From assembly GCA_023390245.1 (NCBI GenBank), contig JAEWDF010000110.1, positions 1 to 5,057 of the forward strand: a DNA stretch of 5,057 nt. Direction: 5' to 3'. The notes under the pieces were generated by a model, which made no database searches, was not told the DNA's origin, and saw nothing but the letters and a program-made list of their open reading frames with translations. How positions within the stretch are numbered: the first letter of the stretch is position 1; the number at the start of each line of letters is the position of its first letter. The stretch is from Pseudomonadota bacterium (GTDB lineage: Bacteria > Pseudomonadota > Alphaproteobacteria > Caulobacterales > Caulobacteraceae). Of the stretch, positions 1 through 5,057 are shown piece after piece. A program made the translations under genes and the position numbers.

Positions 1-311
1 GGCTTGGGCCCGTCCCAGGCCAGGGCGCGCCACTCGGCCCCGGCCGCACGCGCGGCGTCGCCGGCGAAGACGGTCCAGGCGGCGCTGGCGGGGTTCAGCC
101 GATGATCGACGGTCAGGGCCAGCAGGCGCCGACCGCGCCGCCGCGCCCATTCGCCGGCGAGACCCAGCAGGGCCACGGAATCGCCGCCGCCCGACAGGGC
201 CAGGGCGACGGGGTGGGCGGCGCCGAAGGCCAGCCGCCGGTCCAGCCGATCCAGCATGCGGACCGTCAGGCCCGCCGCCTCGTCCGGCGCGGAATCGGTG
301 GTCAGCCGCAC
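1..311 (-). CDS. tilS: tRNA(Ile)-lysidine synthetase TilS, N-terminal part (runs off left edge)
   Basis: TilS uses ATP and lysine to convert C34 of the CAU-anticodon tRNA-Ile2 to lysidine in the cytoplasm, so the tRNA reads AUA as isoleucine. The visible part has the N-type ATP-pyrophosphatase P-loop SGGGDS (residues 40-45 from the GTG start), preceded by the strand HPVALAL and followed by LALTVDHRLNP (about 66-74), the second conserved block of the family. The start is uncertain. GTG at 309-311 overlaps the cpoB stop by 10 bases, and the codons between 311 and 258 look coding. ATG at 255-257 puts the P-loop 21 residues from the N-terminus, closer to E. coli TilS. Neither has a good Shine-Dalgarno. 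Roughly the last three quarters of the protein, including the C-terminal tRNA-recognition domains, lie outside the window. The overlap or short gap suggests co-transcription with cpoB. The family call is secure; only the start is in doubt. Confidence 0.9.
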   Translation of the reverse strand, partial: MRLTTDSAPDEAAGLTVRMLDRLDRRLAFGAAHPVALALSGGGDSVALLGLAGEWARRRGRRLLALTVDHRLNPASAAWTVFAGDAARAAGAEWRALAWDGPK

Positions 312-1141
312 TCGGCCGTGGCGCGCATCCGCGTGGCGCGGGTCTTCAGCGCGTCGGAGGCGGTCGAGGCGTAGCGGCGGCCGAACTCGGCCAGGGCGGC
401 GCAGCCCTGGGTCTTGCGATCGGTCGCGATCAGGGCGTCGGCCAGCTTCAGCGTCGTGTCGGCGGCCCAGCCGATGCGCGGCCAGTCCTTCAGCGCGGCG
501 GCGTAATAGGCGACGGCCCCGGCCTTGTCATTGGCGGCGACGCGCAGGTCGCCCAGGCGGGAGTTCGCCTCGCGCGCCTGGGGCGTGTCGGGCCAGGTGA
601 CCACCACGGTCTCCAGCGCCCGCTCGCCGCGCGGCCGGTCCGAACCCAGCAGGCGCACGGCCTCGGCCAGGTCGCCGCCGGCGTCGCCGGTCGGCGAATG
701 GGCGACGACGGGGGCGTTCAGCTCGGCCTGGGTCTCCAGCTTGTCGACCCGGCCCTCGGCGTCCTGGAGGCGCGTGCGCAGGGCGGTGTTGTCGCGCTGG
801 GTCTCGTCCAGCTGGAAGGTCAGCCGCTCATTGTCGGCGTTGATGCGCTGGACCGTGGCCTCCAGGTCGCCCAGGCGGCGGTCCATCAGGTCGACGCGGC
901 CCTGCAGGGCGACGACCTCGGGGTCGGGCTCGACCAGCACGGGCTGGCCGGCGGCGTTGCGCTGGGTCAGGGCGCGCTCCAGCCGCCGCACATTGCGATC
1001 CAGCTGGTCCAGCCGGCGCTTGTCCCACTGGACCGGCTCCATCGGCACGGTCTGGGCGATGGTCGCGCCGCCGATCAGGACGAAGCCGACGGCGGTCAGG
1101 GCGAGGGCGCGCGTGCGCGGGGTCGAGAGCTTGAGCGTCAT
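302..1141 (-). CDS. cpoB: Tol-Pal-associated periplasmic coiled-coil/TPR protein CpoB (YbgF)
   Basis: The protein has 279 residues, near the usual YbgF/CpoB length. A Sec signal peptide covers about residues 1-29 (basic N-terminus, hydrophobic 12-28, likely cleavage after GGATIA). Residues about 38-140 are charged heptad-like sequence (RRLDQLDRNVRRLERAL, then DLMDRRLGDLEATV), matching the trimerising coiled coil of YbgF. After a linker at about 143-156, residues 157-276 form TPR-like helices ending in ALAEFGRRYASTASDALKTRA, a typical YbgF C-terminus. In E. coli, CpoB binds TolA and couples Tol-Pal energy state to PBP1B-dependent septal peptidoglycan synthesis; a similar envelope role is inferred here. 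It starts 39 bases after the DUF3667 stop, with only a weak GGTGGA-type ribosome site. Its stop overlaps a possible tilS GTG start. It is not directly behind pal: a terminator and another gene intervene. Confidence 0.93.
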   Translation of the reverse strand: MTLKLSTPRTRALALTAVGFVLIGGATIAQTVPMEPVQWDKRRLDQLDRNVRRLERALTQRNAAGQPVLVEPDPEVVALQGRVDLMDRRLGDLEATVQRINADNERLTFQLDETQRDNTALRTRLQDAEGRVDKLETQAELNAPVVAHSPTGDAGGDLAEAVRLLGSDRPRGERALETVVVTWPDTPQAREANSRLGDLRVAANDKAGAVAYYAAALKDWPRIGWAADTTLKLADALIATDRKTQGCAALAEFGRRYASTASDALKTRATRMRATAECG

Positions 1142-1180
1142 GGTCGCTAGGTTCCACCGATTTGGGGCCGCCGCAAGGCG

Positions 1181-2317
1181 TCAGTGTCCAAGGCCGAGAT
1201 AGACGATGGCCGTGACGAACAGGCCGATCACGATGTTGCAGAAGACCAGCAGCGCCATGGTCCGCCACAGGGCCGAGAAGGCCGACAGCGAATAGGCCCC
1301 CTTCAACTGGGCGAACATGTGCACCGGGATCGACAGGACGCCCACGGTGATCACAAGCCCCCCCAGCGCGCCATTCAGCGTCGCCGTCACGACCATCAGC
1401 ATCAGAAGCATGGCCATGAAGGTCAGGGAATACAGGACGAAGACGCCGTGGTCGTACAGGGTCGATCCGCGTCGCCACAGGAACAGCAGCCAGACGAACG
1501 GGATCGACAGCGGCACCAGCAGGAAGGCGAACTTGTACATCGTCTGCTGCAGCTTATAGAGCGCCAGGTCCGGATTCTGCAGCTTCTTCAATACAGTGGC
1601 CCCGACGCCGTGGCCGTCCGCCTTGGCCTCCTGACCCAGGATCCGGACGTTCGCTCCGCCGTCCTCCGCCTTGTCGACCGCGCTCATGTCCTTGACCCTG
1701 GCCTGCCAGCTTCCGGGTTTCAGACCGTCGGCGCGGCCCTCTCGCACCTGGCGCTCCAGATCCGCAAGCCCTTCACGGCGCTTGGCCACCGCCTGCTCGG
1801 CGGCGGTCACCGCGGCGCGTCCCATGCCGATGGGTTCGGAGGCCAGGTCCGCGCGCGCCTCCGCCAGCGCCTGTTCGGCCTCGACCAGTTCGGCGCGCTC
1901 CTTGACGATGTCGTCCGCCAGGACGGGCGGCGCCTCGTGATGCGGCGCGAAGCTCAGGGCGAAGAACATGACGAACAGGGTGAACAGAAAGAGCGCCAGC
2001 GGCGACACATAGCGGGTGCGCCGCCCCTCGACCCATTCACGCGTCAGCCGACCGGGGTTGATCCACAGCAGCGGCAGGGTCCGCCAGATGCGGGCGTCGA
2101 AGTGCATGACGCCGTGCAGCAGTTCCTCGCCAAGATGCAGCAGGGTGCGGTGCACATGGGTCGGTTGGCCGCAGTTGGCGCAGAAGGCGCCGCTGGTCTC
2201 GGCGCCGCAGTCGGAACAGACGCCGTGATCGTGCTCGCCGGCCTTGCCGGACGGCTTCTCGATCGCGCCCGCGATCAATCCGCCGGTGATCGCACCGCCC
2301 GCCGCGTCGATGTCCAT
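1181..2317 (-). CDS. DUF3667 zinc-ribbon, five-helix membrane protein of unknown function
   Basis: This 378-residue protein has the DUF3667 signature: a zinc ribbon with CSDCG (C34, C37) and CANCGQ (C46, C49), then HFDARIWRTL (72-81), NPGRLTREW (87-95) and GRRTRYVSPLALFLF (98-112). Hydrophobic helices lie at about 105-123, 263-281, 291-313, 318-337 and 351-376. Arginines before helix 1 (R99, R100, R102) and after helix 2 (R282, R283) place the zinc ribbon in the cytoplasm and the long 124-262 loop in the periplasm. That loop begins with an Ala/Glu-rich segment (about 135-193) that looks coiled-coil. Function is unknown; DUF3667 proteins are often only annotated as membrane proteins. The ATG at 2317 is preceded by GAGGGG and sits in a hairpin. 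The frame stays open upstream to 2689, but that extension crosses a terminator and the pal gene and is rejected. cpoB follows after 39 bases, so the two are probably co-transcribed. Confidence 0.85.
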   Translation of the reverse strand: MDIDAAGGAITGGLIAGAIEKPSGKAGEHDHGVCSDCGAETSGAFCANCGQPTHVHRTLLHLGEELLHGVMHFDARIWRTLPLLWINPGRLTREWVEGRRTRYVSPLALFLFTLFVMFFALSFAPHHEAPPVLADDIVKERAELVEAEQALAEARADLASEPIGMGRAAVTAAEQAVAKRREGLADLERQVREGRADGLKPGSWQARVKDMSAVDKAEDGGANVRILGQEAKADGHGVGATVLKKLQNPDLALYKLQQTMYKFAFLLVPLSIPFVWLLFLWRRGSTLYDHGVFVLYSLTFMAMLLMLMVVTATLNGALGGLVITVGVLSIPVHMFAQLKGAYSLSAFSALWRTMALLVFCNIVIGLFVTAIVYLGLGH

Positions 2318-2350
2318 GCGCCCGTTTCCCCTCGACTGGAATCGGGCGCA
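2317..2350 (-). promoter_or_regulatory. 5' UTR hairpin enclosing the DUF3667 ribosome-binding site
   Basis: On the minus strand TGCGCCCG (2350-2343) pairs perfectly with CGGGCGCA (2324-2317) across an 18-base loop. Seven of the eight pairs are G-C. The last base of the second arm is the A of the ATG start codon, and the loop contains GAGGGG (2333-2328), the only Shine-Dalgarno candidate, 10 bases from the ATG. Folded, the RNA would expose the ribosome site in the loop but hold the bases before AUG in the stem. It could modulate translation, or the DNA dyad could bind a protein. The repeat is seen directly; the role is inferred. Confidence 0.45.
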
Positions 2351-2369
2351 CCTTGATGACAGGCTCGGC

Positions 2370-2403
2370 AAAAGAAAAGAGGCGTCGGCCGCGCCGACGC
2401 CTC
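2370..2403 (-). terminator. Rho-independent terminator after pal
   Basis: On the minus strand GAGGCGTCGGC (2403-2393) and GCCGACGCCTC (2389-2379) form a perfect 11-bp GC-rich stem with a 3-base loop, followed at once by TTTTCTTTT (2378-2370). It begins 25 bases after the pal stop codon. This is a textbook intrinsic terminator for the tolB-pal transcript. It also separates pal from the DUF3667-cpoB-tilS genes, whose transcription must come from readthrough or from a promoter not obvious here. Confidence 0.93.
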
Positions 2404-2427
2404 CAACTTCCCGACGGTCGCCAGGCC

Positions 2428-2979
2428 TTAGCGCGGCGCGCCCGAGACGATGGCCGTGTGGGCGTTGCGGTTGCGCGCCCAGGCGTCCTCGTTCGACCCT
2501 TCGGCGATCGGCCGTTCCTTGCCGAAGCTGATGGTGTCGATGCGGCCGGCCGGCACGCCGCGCGAGATCAGATAGTTGCGCACCGATTCGGCGCGACGGG
2601 CGCCGAGGGCCAGGTTGTACTCGCGCGTGCCGCGCTCGTCGGCGTTGCCCTCGATGCGGACGGTGACGCCCGGATAGCGCTGCAGCCACTGGGCCTGAGC
2701 GTCCAGGCGCGGGCGCGCCTCGGAGCGGACCTCATAGCTGTCCAGGTCGAAATAAACGCGGTCGCCGACATTGACGACGAAGTCCTGTTCGGAGCCCGGC
2801 GCGGCGACATTGCCGCCGGACACCGGCCCTGTCGGGGCGGTCGGATACTGCGGGCCGCTGGGCTGGGCCGGCGGGGTGTCCGGCACGCCGGTGTCCACGG
2901 CGGGCTTGCGCGCGCAGGCGGCCATGGCGGCCACGGCGCAACCGACCATCGCCAGCGTTGCGATACGGGAAGCAGTCAT
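2428..2979 (-). CDS. pal: Peptidoglycan-associated outer-membrane lipoprotein Pal
   Basis: The 183-residue product has a lipoprotein signal peptide ending in the lipobox MAAC, with C22 as the lipidated residue, then a Pro/Gly/Thr-rich linker (about 26-62) and an OmpA-like domain (about 66-180). Domain hallmarks are VYFDLDSYEV (75-84), GNADERGTREYN (111-122) and LGARRAESV (125-133). D114 and R129 match, in motif and 15-residue spacing, the Asp and Arg that bind meso-diaminopimelate in characterised OmpA-like domains. The usual NRRA motif near the end reads NRNA (170-173). Pal anchors the outer membrane to peptidoglycan and exchanges partners with TolB during TolA-driven constriction. The ATG at 2979 is fixed by an AGGAGA ribosome site 7 bases upstream and by the signal peptide; an upstream in-frame ATG at 3048 would ruin the signal peptide. 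It lies 134 bases after tolB and is followed by a strong terminator. Confidence 0.97.
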   Translation of the reverse strand: MTASRIATLAMVGCAVAAMAACARKPAVDTGVPDTPPAQPSGPQYPTAPTGPVSGGNVAAPGSEQDFVVNVGDRVYFDLDSYEVRSEARPRLDAQAQWLQRYPGVTVRIEGNADERGTREYNLALGARRAESVRNYLISRGVPAGRIDTISFGKERPIAEGSNEDAWARNRNAHTAIVSGAPR

Positions 2980-3113
2980 TGGGTCGTCTCCTGGAGGTTC
3001 GTTGAGGACGGCGGCCTCAAGCGTTGCCTTATTCTGTGCGCCCGACAAAATTTTGGCGCCAGCCGGGATAACGCACTGTTGAGCTTAAAGGCTCCGTCCG
3101 TGATGTCGCAGCG
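2980..3113 (-). promoter_or_regulatory. tolB-pal spacer, probable pal leader and promoter region
   Basis: This 134-base gap is unusually long for an operon otherwise tightly arranged. It contains the palindrome CAAAATTTTG (3046-3055) in an AT-rich patch, rare in this GC-rich window, flanked by GGCGCC at 3055-3060. Nearer pal, TTGAGG (3002-3007) and CCTCAA (3015-3020) form a 6-bp inverted repeat with a 7-base spacer, giving a small hairpin just upstream of the pal ribosome site. TTGTCGG on the minus strand (3052-3046) resembles the Caulobacter -35 consensus, but no convincing -10 lies at the right spacing. A separate pal promoter is plausible but unproven. There is no terminator after tolB. 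Confidence 0.35.
2987..2992 (-). promoter_or_regulatory. Shine-Dalgarno of pal
   Basis: AGGAGA on the minus strand lies 7 bases before the ATG at 2979. It is the best ribosome site in the window and decides the pal start against the in-frame ATG at 3048. Its strength fits Pal being an abundant lipoprotein. Confidence 0.85.
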
Positions 3114-4484
3114 TTATGCGGGGCAGCTGTCGGGGCTCTGGCCGAGCCCCAGATTGGCCGGCGGGGCGTCCAGAAGCGGCGACCAGGCGGGGTCGGTGCC
3201 GCGGCCGTCGTAGCCCGCTTGAGCCACCACGCGGCCGGACAGGTCGACGGTCCACAGCCGCGTGTCGCCGCCGCGCGCCTGCCGCGCGAACATGACGTAG
3301 CGGCCGTTCGGCGCCCAGCTCGGCCCCTCCTCGAAATAGCTGGAGGACAGGATGCGCTCGCCCGAGCCATCGGCGTTCATCACCCCGGTGTGGAAGCGGC
3401 CGCCCTGCTGTTTGGTGAAGGCGATCAGATTGCCGGCGGGGCTCCACGACGGGGCCGTATAGACGCCGCCGCCGCGGCTGATCGGCCGCTGGCCCGAGCC
3501 GTCGGCCCGCATGACGTAAAGCCGCGCCGAGCCGGATCGGTCGGAGTTGAACACGATCATCGAGCCGTCCGGGCTGAACGACGGCGAGGTGTCGATGCCG
3601 GGGTCGGACGTCAGACGCGACAGCTGCCGGCTGCGCAGGTCCATCACATAGATGTCGGTGTTGCCGTGACGGATGATCGAGAAGGCGACCTTGTTGCCGT
3701 CGTTGGAGAAACGCGGCGCCAGCACCTGGCCGTCGAACTCGCCCAGGCTTTCGCGCCGGCCGGTGGTCAGGTTGTAGAGGTAGATGCGGCTGTAGTCCTT
3801 GCCCAGCGCCACATAGGTGATCTCGTCCGGCTGGGAGCTGGAGAAGCGCGGCGACATGATCACCTCGTCGCCCTGCGTCAGATAGACGGGGTTGAAGCCG
3901 TCCTGGTCGACGATGGCCAGGCGATTGGTGCGGTTCAGCTGGGTCCCGCTCTCCGAGACGAACACCACCCGCGTGTCGAAGAAGCCGGCCTCGCCCGTCA
4001 TGCGCTGATAGACGACGTCGGAGATCTTGTGGGCGATGCGCCGCCATTGCTCGGGCGTGGCGGTGAACTGGTAGCTGACCAGCTGGCACTGACGGTACGG
4101 GTCGTACAGGCGGAAGCCCACGTCGTTGCGGCCGTCGCCGCGCGGGGTGACCGAGCCGTACAGCACCGCCTGGGCGCCGATCTGGGTCCATTGCGGGAAG
4201 TTCGGCGCATTGGCCAGGGTCAGGCCGGTCTCGATGAAGCTGGCGGGATTCAGCGGCTCGAAGAAGCCGGAGCGGCGCAGGTTGGCGCTGATGACGCTGG
4301 AGATGTCCGAGCCGTGCTCGCCGCTGAAGGGCGCGATGGCGATGGGCAGGGGCCGCAGCACGCCCTGGTCGACGACGACGTCCTGCATCGGCGCGCTCTG
4401 CGGCGGCGCGGCCTTGGCCTCGACCATCAGCGGCGATGTCATCGCCGCGACGGCGACGGCGGCCAGGAGAAGGTTCGGACGCAT
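3114..4484 (-). CDS. tolB: Tol-Pal system periplasmic beta-propeller protein TolB
   Basis: The 456-residue product begins with a Sec signal peptide (about 1-26, hydrophobic NLLLAAVAVAAM, cleavage near EAKAA). An N-terminal alpha/beta domain follows (about 45-175: PLPIAIAPFSGEHGSDISSV, RSGFFEPLNPASF, YRQCQLVSYQF, AHKISDVVYQRMTGEAGFF). The rest is a C-terminal beta-propeller built of WD40-like repeats with the SPDG/SNDG-type turns, such as PRFSNDGNKVAFS, PSFSPDGSMIVFNSDRSG, PSWSPAGNLIAFT and PSWAPNGRYVMFA. TolB is periplasmic: its propeller binds Pal, and its extreme N-terminus, exposed after signal cleavage, binds the TolA C-terminal domain. Both partners are its neighbours. The ATG at 4484 has GGGAG (4495-4491) 6 bases upstream. 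It ends in TAA with no terminator. A long open frame on the opposite strand is only a by-product of the high GC content. Confidence 0.97.
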   Translation of the reverse strand: MRPNLLLAAVAVAAMTSPLMVEAKAAPPQSAPMQDVVVDQGVLRPLPIAIAPFSGEHGSDISSVISANLRRSGFFEPLNPASFIETGLTLANAPNFPQWTQIGAQAVLYGSVTPRGDGRNDVGFRLYDPYRQCQLVSYQFTATPEQWRRIAHKISDVVYQRMTGEAGFFDTRVVFVSESGTQLNRTNRLAIVDQDGFNPVYLTQGDEVIMSPRFSSSQPDEITYVALGKDYSRIYLYNLTTGRRESLGEFDGQVLAPRFSNDGNKVAFSIIRHGNTDIYVMDLRSRQLSRLTSDPGIDTSPSFSPDGSMIVFNSDRSGSARLYVMRADGSGQRPISRGGGVYTAPSWSPAGNLIAFTKQQGGRFHTGVMNADGSGERILSSSYFEEGPSWAPNGRYVMFARQARGGDTRLWTVDLSGRVVAQAGYDGRGTDPAWSPLLDAPPANLGLGQSPDSCPA

Positions 4485-4585
4485 TCAGGGCTCCCGTGTT
4501 CGCGAACGTGGTCCTCGCCCCTTATCGCTGGAGCGTGCAGCAAGCGCCAGCTTCGCGGGGAATTGGGCCTTTTGCGGGCCGCCGC
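4485..4585 (-). other. tolA-tolB spacer with tolB ribosome site and small inverted repeats
   Basis: This 101-base spacer holds the GGGAG ribosome site of tolB (4495-4491). Just upstream is the perfect 10-bp palindrome GTTCGCGAAC (4498-4507). An imperfect hairpin follows, with GCTGG (4527-4531) pairing with CCAGC (4547-4551), then an A-G mismatch and two further pairs. There is no T-tract, so it is not a terminator. I see no convincing promoter. tolB may be read from the tolA transcript. Confidence 0.4.
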
Positions 4586-4963
4586 TCAGCGATTTCCGCA
4601 TTGGCGCGCGGTTTCGAAGCGGAACGGCACCTCCTGCGCCTGGAACCCGGCCGGCACGTTGAACGGCGACGTGGCGCGAATGGCGCGGACCATGGCGTCG
4701 GCGGCGGCGCGCCAGGTGGCGTCGCTGCGCGGCTGCTCCAGGCGCGGCGTCCCGATCACCCGCCCGTCGGCGTCCAGCCGCACCGCGACGCGGATGGTCA
4801 GGGAATCCATGCCCGGCAGGTCGCAGTTGATGTTCCAGTTCGGCGTCACCTGGGCGCCCAGCGCCGCCAGTTGTGGGCCGGTGGCGCGGCTGGCCGTGCC
4901 CGCGCCGGTCTGGCCCGTGGCCGGGCGGCCCCGGTTGTTGTTCGGACGCGCCGGACCGGCCAC
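4586..4963 (-). CDS. tolA: TolA C-terminal region (5' end missing or interrupted)
   Basis: TolA is the inner-membrane energy transducer that links the TolQR motor to TolB and Pal. What remains is a Pro/Asn/Gly/Thr-rich linker (PARPNNNRGRPATGQTGAG, residues 4-22 counted from 4963) followed by the TonB/TolA-type C-terminal domain. That domain has VTPNWNINCDLPGMDSL (39-55), TIRVAVRLDADGRVIGTPRL (56-75), WRAAADAMVRAIRATSPFNV (84-103) and PAGFQAQEVPFRFETARQC. C47 and C122 may form a disulfide. The membrane anchor and most of the linker are absent. The frame stays open to the window edge, but beyond about 4950-4963 the translation turns into the antisense of a transporter gene, so the true TolA sequence probably ends there. 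The GTG at 4963 is only an in-frame codon, not a believable start. tolB follows after 101 bases. The TolA identity rests on domain style plus position directly before tolB. Confidence 0.85.
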   Translation of the reverse strand: MAGPARPNNNRGRPATGQTGAGTASRATGPQLAALGAQVTPNWNINCDLPGMDSLTIRVAVRLDADGRVIGTPRLEQPRSDATWRAAADAMVRAIRATSPFNVPAGFQAQEVPFRFETARQCGNR

Positions 4964-5057
4964 GCCCTGACGCTGCTGGCGGCGACCGTGGTCATCTTCC
5001 TGCTGCTCCAGGTCGTTCCCGGCGATCCGGCCAGCTATATGATGGGGCTGAACGCCA
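4952..5057 (+). CDS. ABC transporter permease N-terminus (DppB/peptide-nickel type), fragment
   Basis: In the plus frame the translation runs RTGHALTLLAATVVIFLLLQ and then VVPGDPASYMMGLNA to the edge. This is the first transmembrane helix and the following periplasmic motif of DppB/OppB/NikB-type permeases, where a short basic N-terminus, a hydrophobic helix, then LPGDP and a MLGLNA-like block are typical. Such permeases import peptides, nickel or related solutes with a DppC-like partner and two ATPases. No in-frame ATG or GTG with a ribosome site lies just upstream; the nearest upstream alternative is a TTG at 4871, inside tolA. A native gene would have only about 8-12 residues before this helix, so the start appears to be lost at the junction. 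The 3' part lies beyond the window. Family identity rests on about 34 residues. Confidence 0.7.

Noticed and set aside
1184..2356. A 390-codon open frame on the plus strand opposite the DUF3667 gene
   Set aside because: It is Gln/Arg/His-rich shadow sequence. The minus strand has a zinc ribbon, helices and a family signature.
2318..2689. N-terminal extension of the DUF3667 frame up to 2689
   Set aside because: It would cross the pal terminator and overlap pal in another frame. The added sequence is low-complexity Arg-rich, and the ATG at 2317 has a ribosome site.
2980..3048. Longer Pal starting at the in-frame ATG at 3048
   Set aside because: It would add a polar 23-residue leader before the lipoprotein signal peptide and ignore the strong AGGAGA site for ATG 2979.
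3085..4191. Arg/Pro-rich 368-codon minus-strand frame overlapping tolB
   Set aside because: It is an out-of-frame reading of tolB on the same strand with no family features.
4520..4547. Promoter-like TTGCTG followed by GATAAG on the minus strand before tolB
   Set aside because: The spacing is about 11 bases and both hexamers match poorly, so I do not call a promoter.
4871..4951. TTG at 4871 as the start of the plus-strand permease
   Set aside because: It would add about 27 Gly/Ala/Arg/Val residues read antisense to tolA. DppB-type permeases have only a short basic tail before the first helix.
3219..4970. A 583-codon open frame on the plus strand opposite tolB and tolA
   Set aside because: The translation is Arg/Ala/Gly/Val/His-rich with no domain character, and it lies antisense to an unmistakable TolB. 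Stop-free antisense frames are expected at this GC content.
4964..5057. Gln/Glu/Arg-rich minus-strand continuation of TolA to the window edge
   Set aside because: It looks vaguely like a TolA coiled coil, but it is what leucine CTG codons give when read antisense (CAG, Gln). The plus reading matches a known permease N-terminus much better.

Overview
The window is very GC-rich with strong G/C bias at third codon positions. It carries an alphaproteobacterial-style tol-pal cluster followed by cpoB and tilS. The Pal lipoprotein with its ADERGTREYN motif, the long TolB, and the gene order tolA-tolB-pal-cpoB-tilS fit Caulobacterales. Brevundimonas or a close relative is my guess from protein character alone. 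Five clear genes lie on the minus strand, so they read from the right end to the left.

Layout in transcription order: the C-terminal part of tolA (4963 to 4586), tolB (4484 to 3114), pal (2979 to 2428), a strong intrinsic terminator (2403 to 2370), a five-helix DUF3667 zinc-ribbon membrane protein (2317 to 1181), cpoB/ybgF (1141 to 302), and the 5' part of tilS (311 or 257 to 1), which runs off the left edge. TolA, TolB, Pal and CpoB belong to the envelope system that links the inner membrane to the outer membrane and peptidoglycan during constriction. TilS is the tRNA-Ile2 lysidine synthetase, often found next to pal/ybgF in this class. The DUF3667 gene is the uncharacterised member and sits between pal and cpoB.

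Two regulatory structures stand out. A perfect 11-bp stem with a T-rich tail ends the tolB-pal transcript and separates it from DUF3667-cpoB-tilS. Just downstream, an 8-bp GC-rich hairpin places the DUF3667 Shine-Dalgarno in its loop and the A of the AUG in its stem.

The right end is anomalous. From about position 4952 to the edge, the plus strand encodes the N-terminus of a DppB-type peptide/nickel ABC transporter permease, with no start codon or intergenic space. It is joined head-on into the middle of the oppositely oriented tolA. This looks like a chimeric join (assembly or amplification artefact) or, less likely, a real rearrangement that broke both genes. I found no tRNA, rRNA, CRISPR array, insertion sequence or prophage gene. 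All intergenic gaps are under 150 bases.
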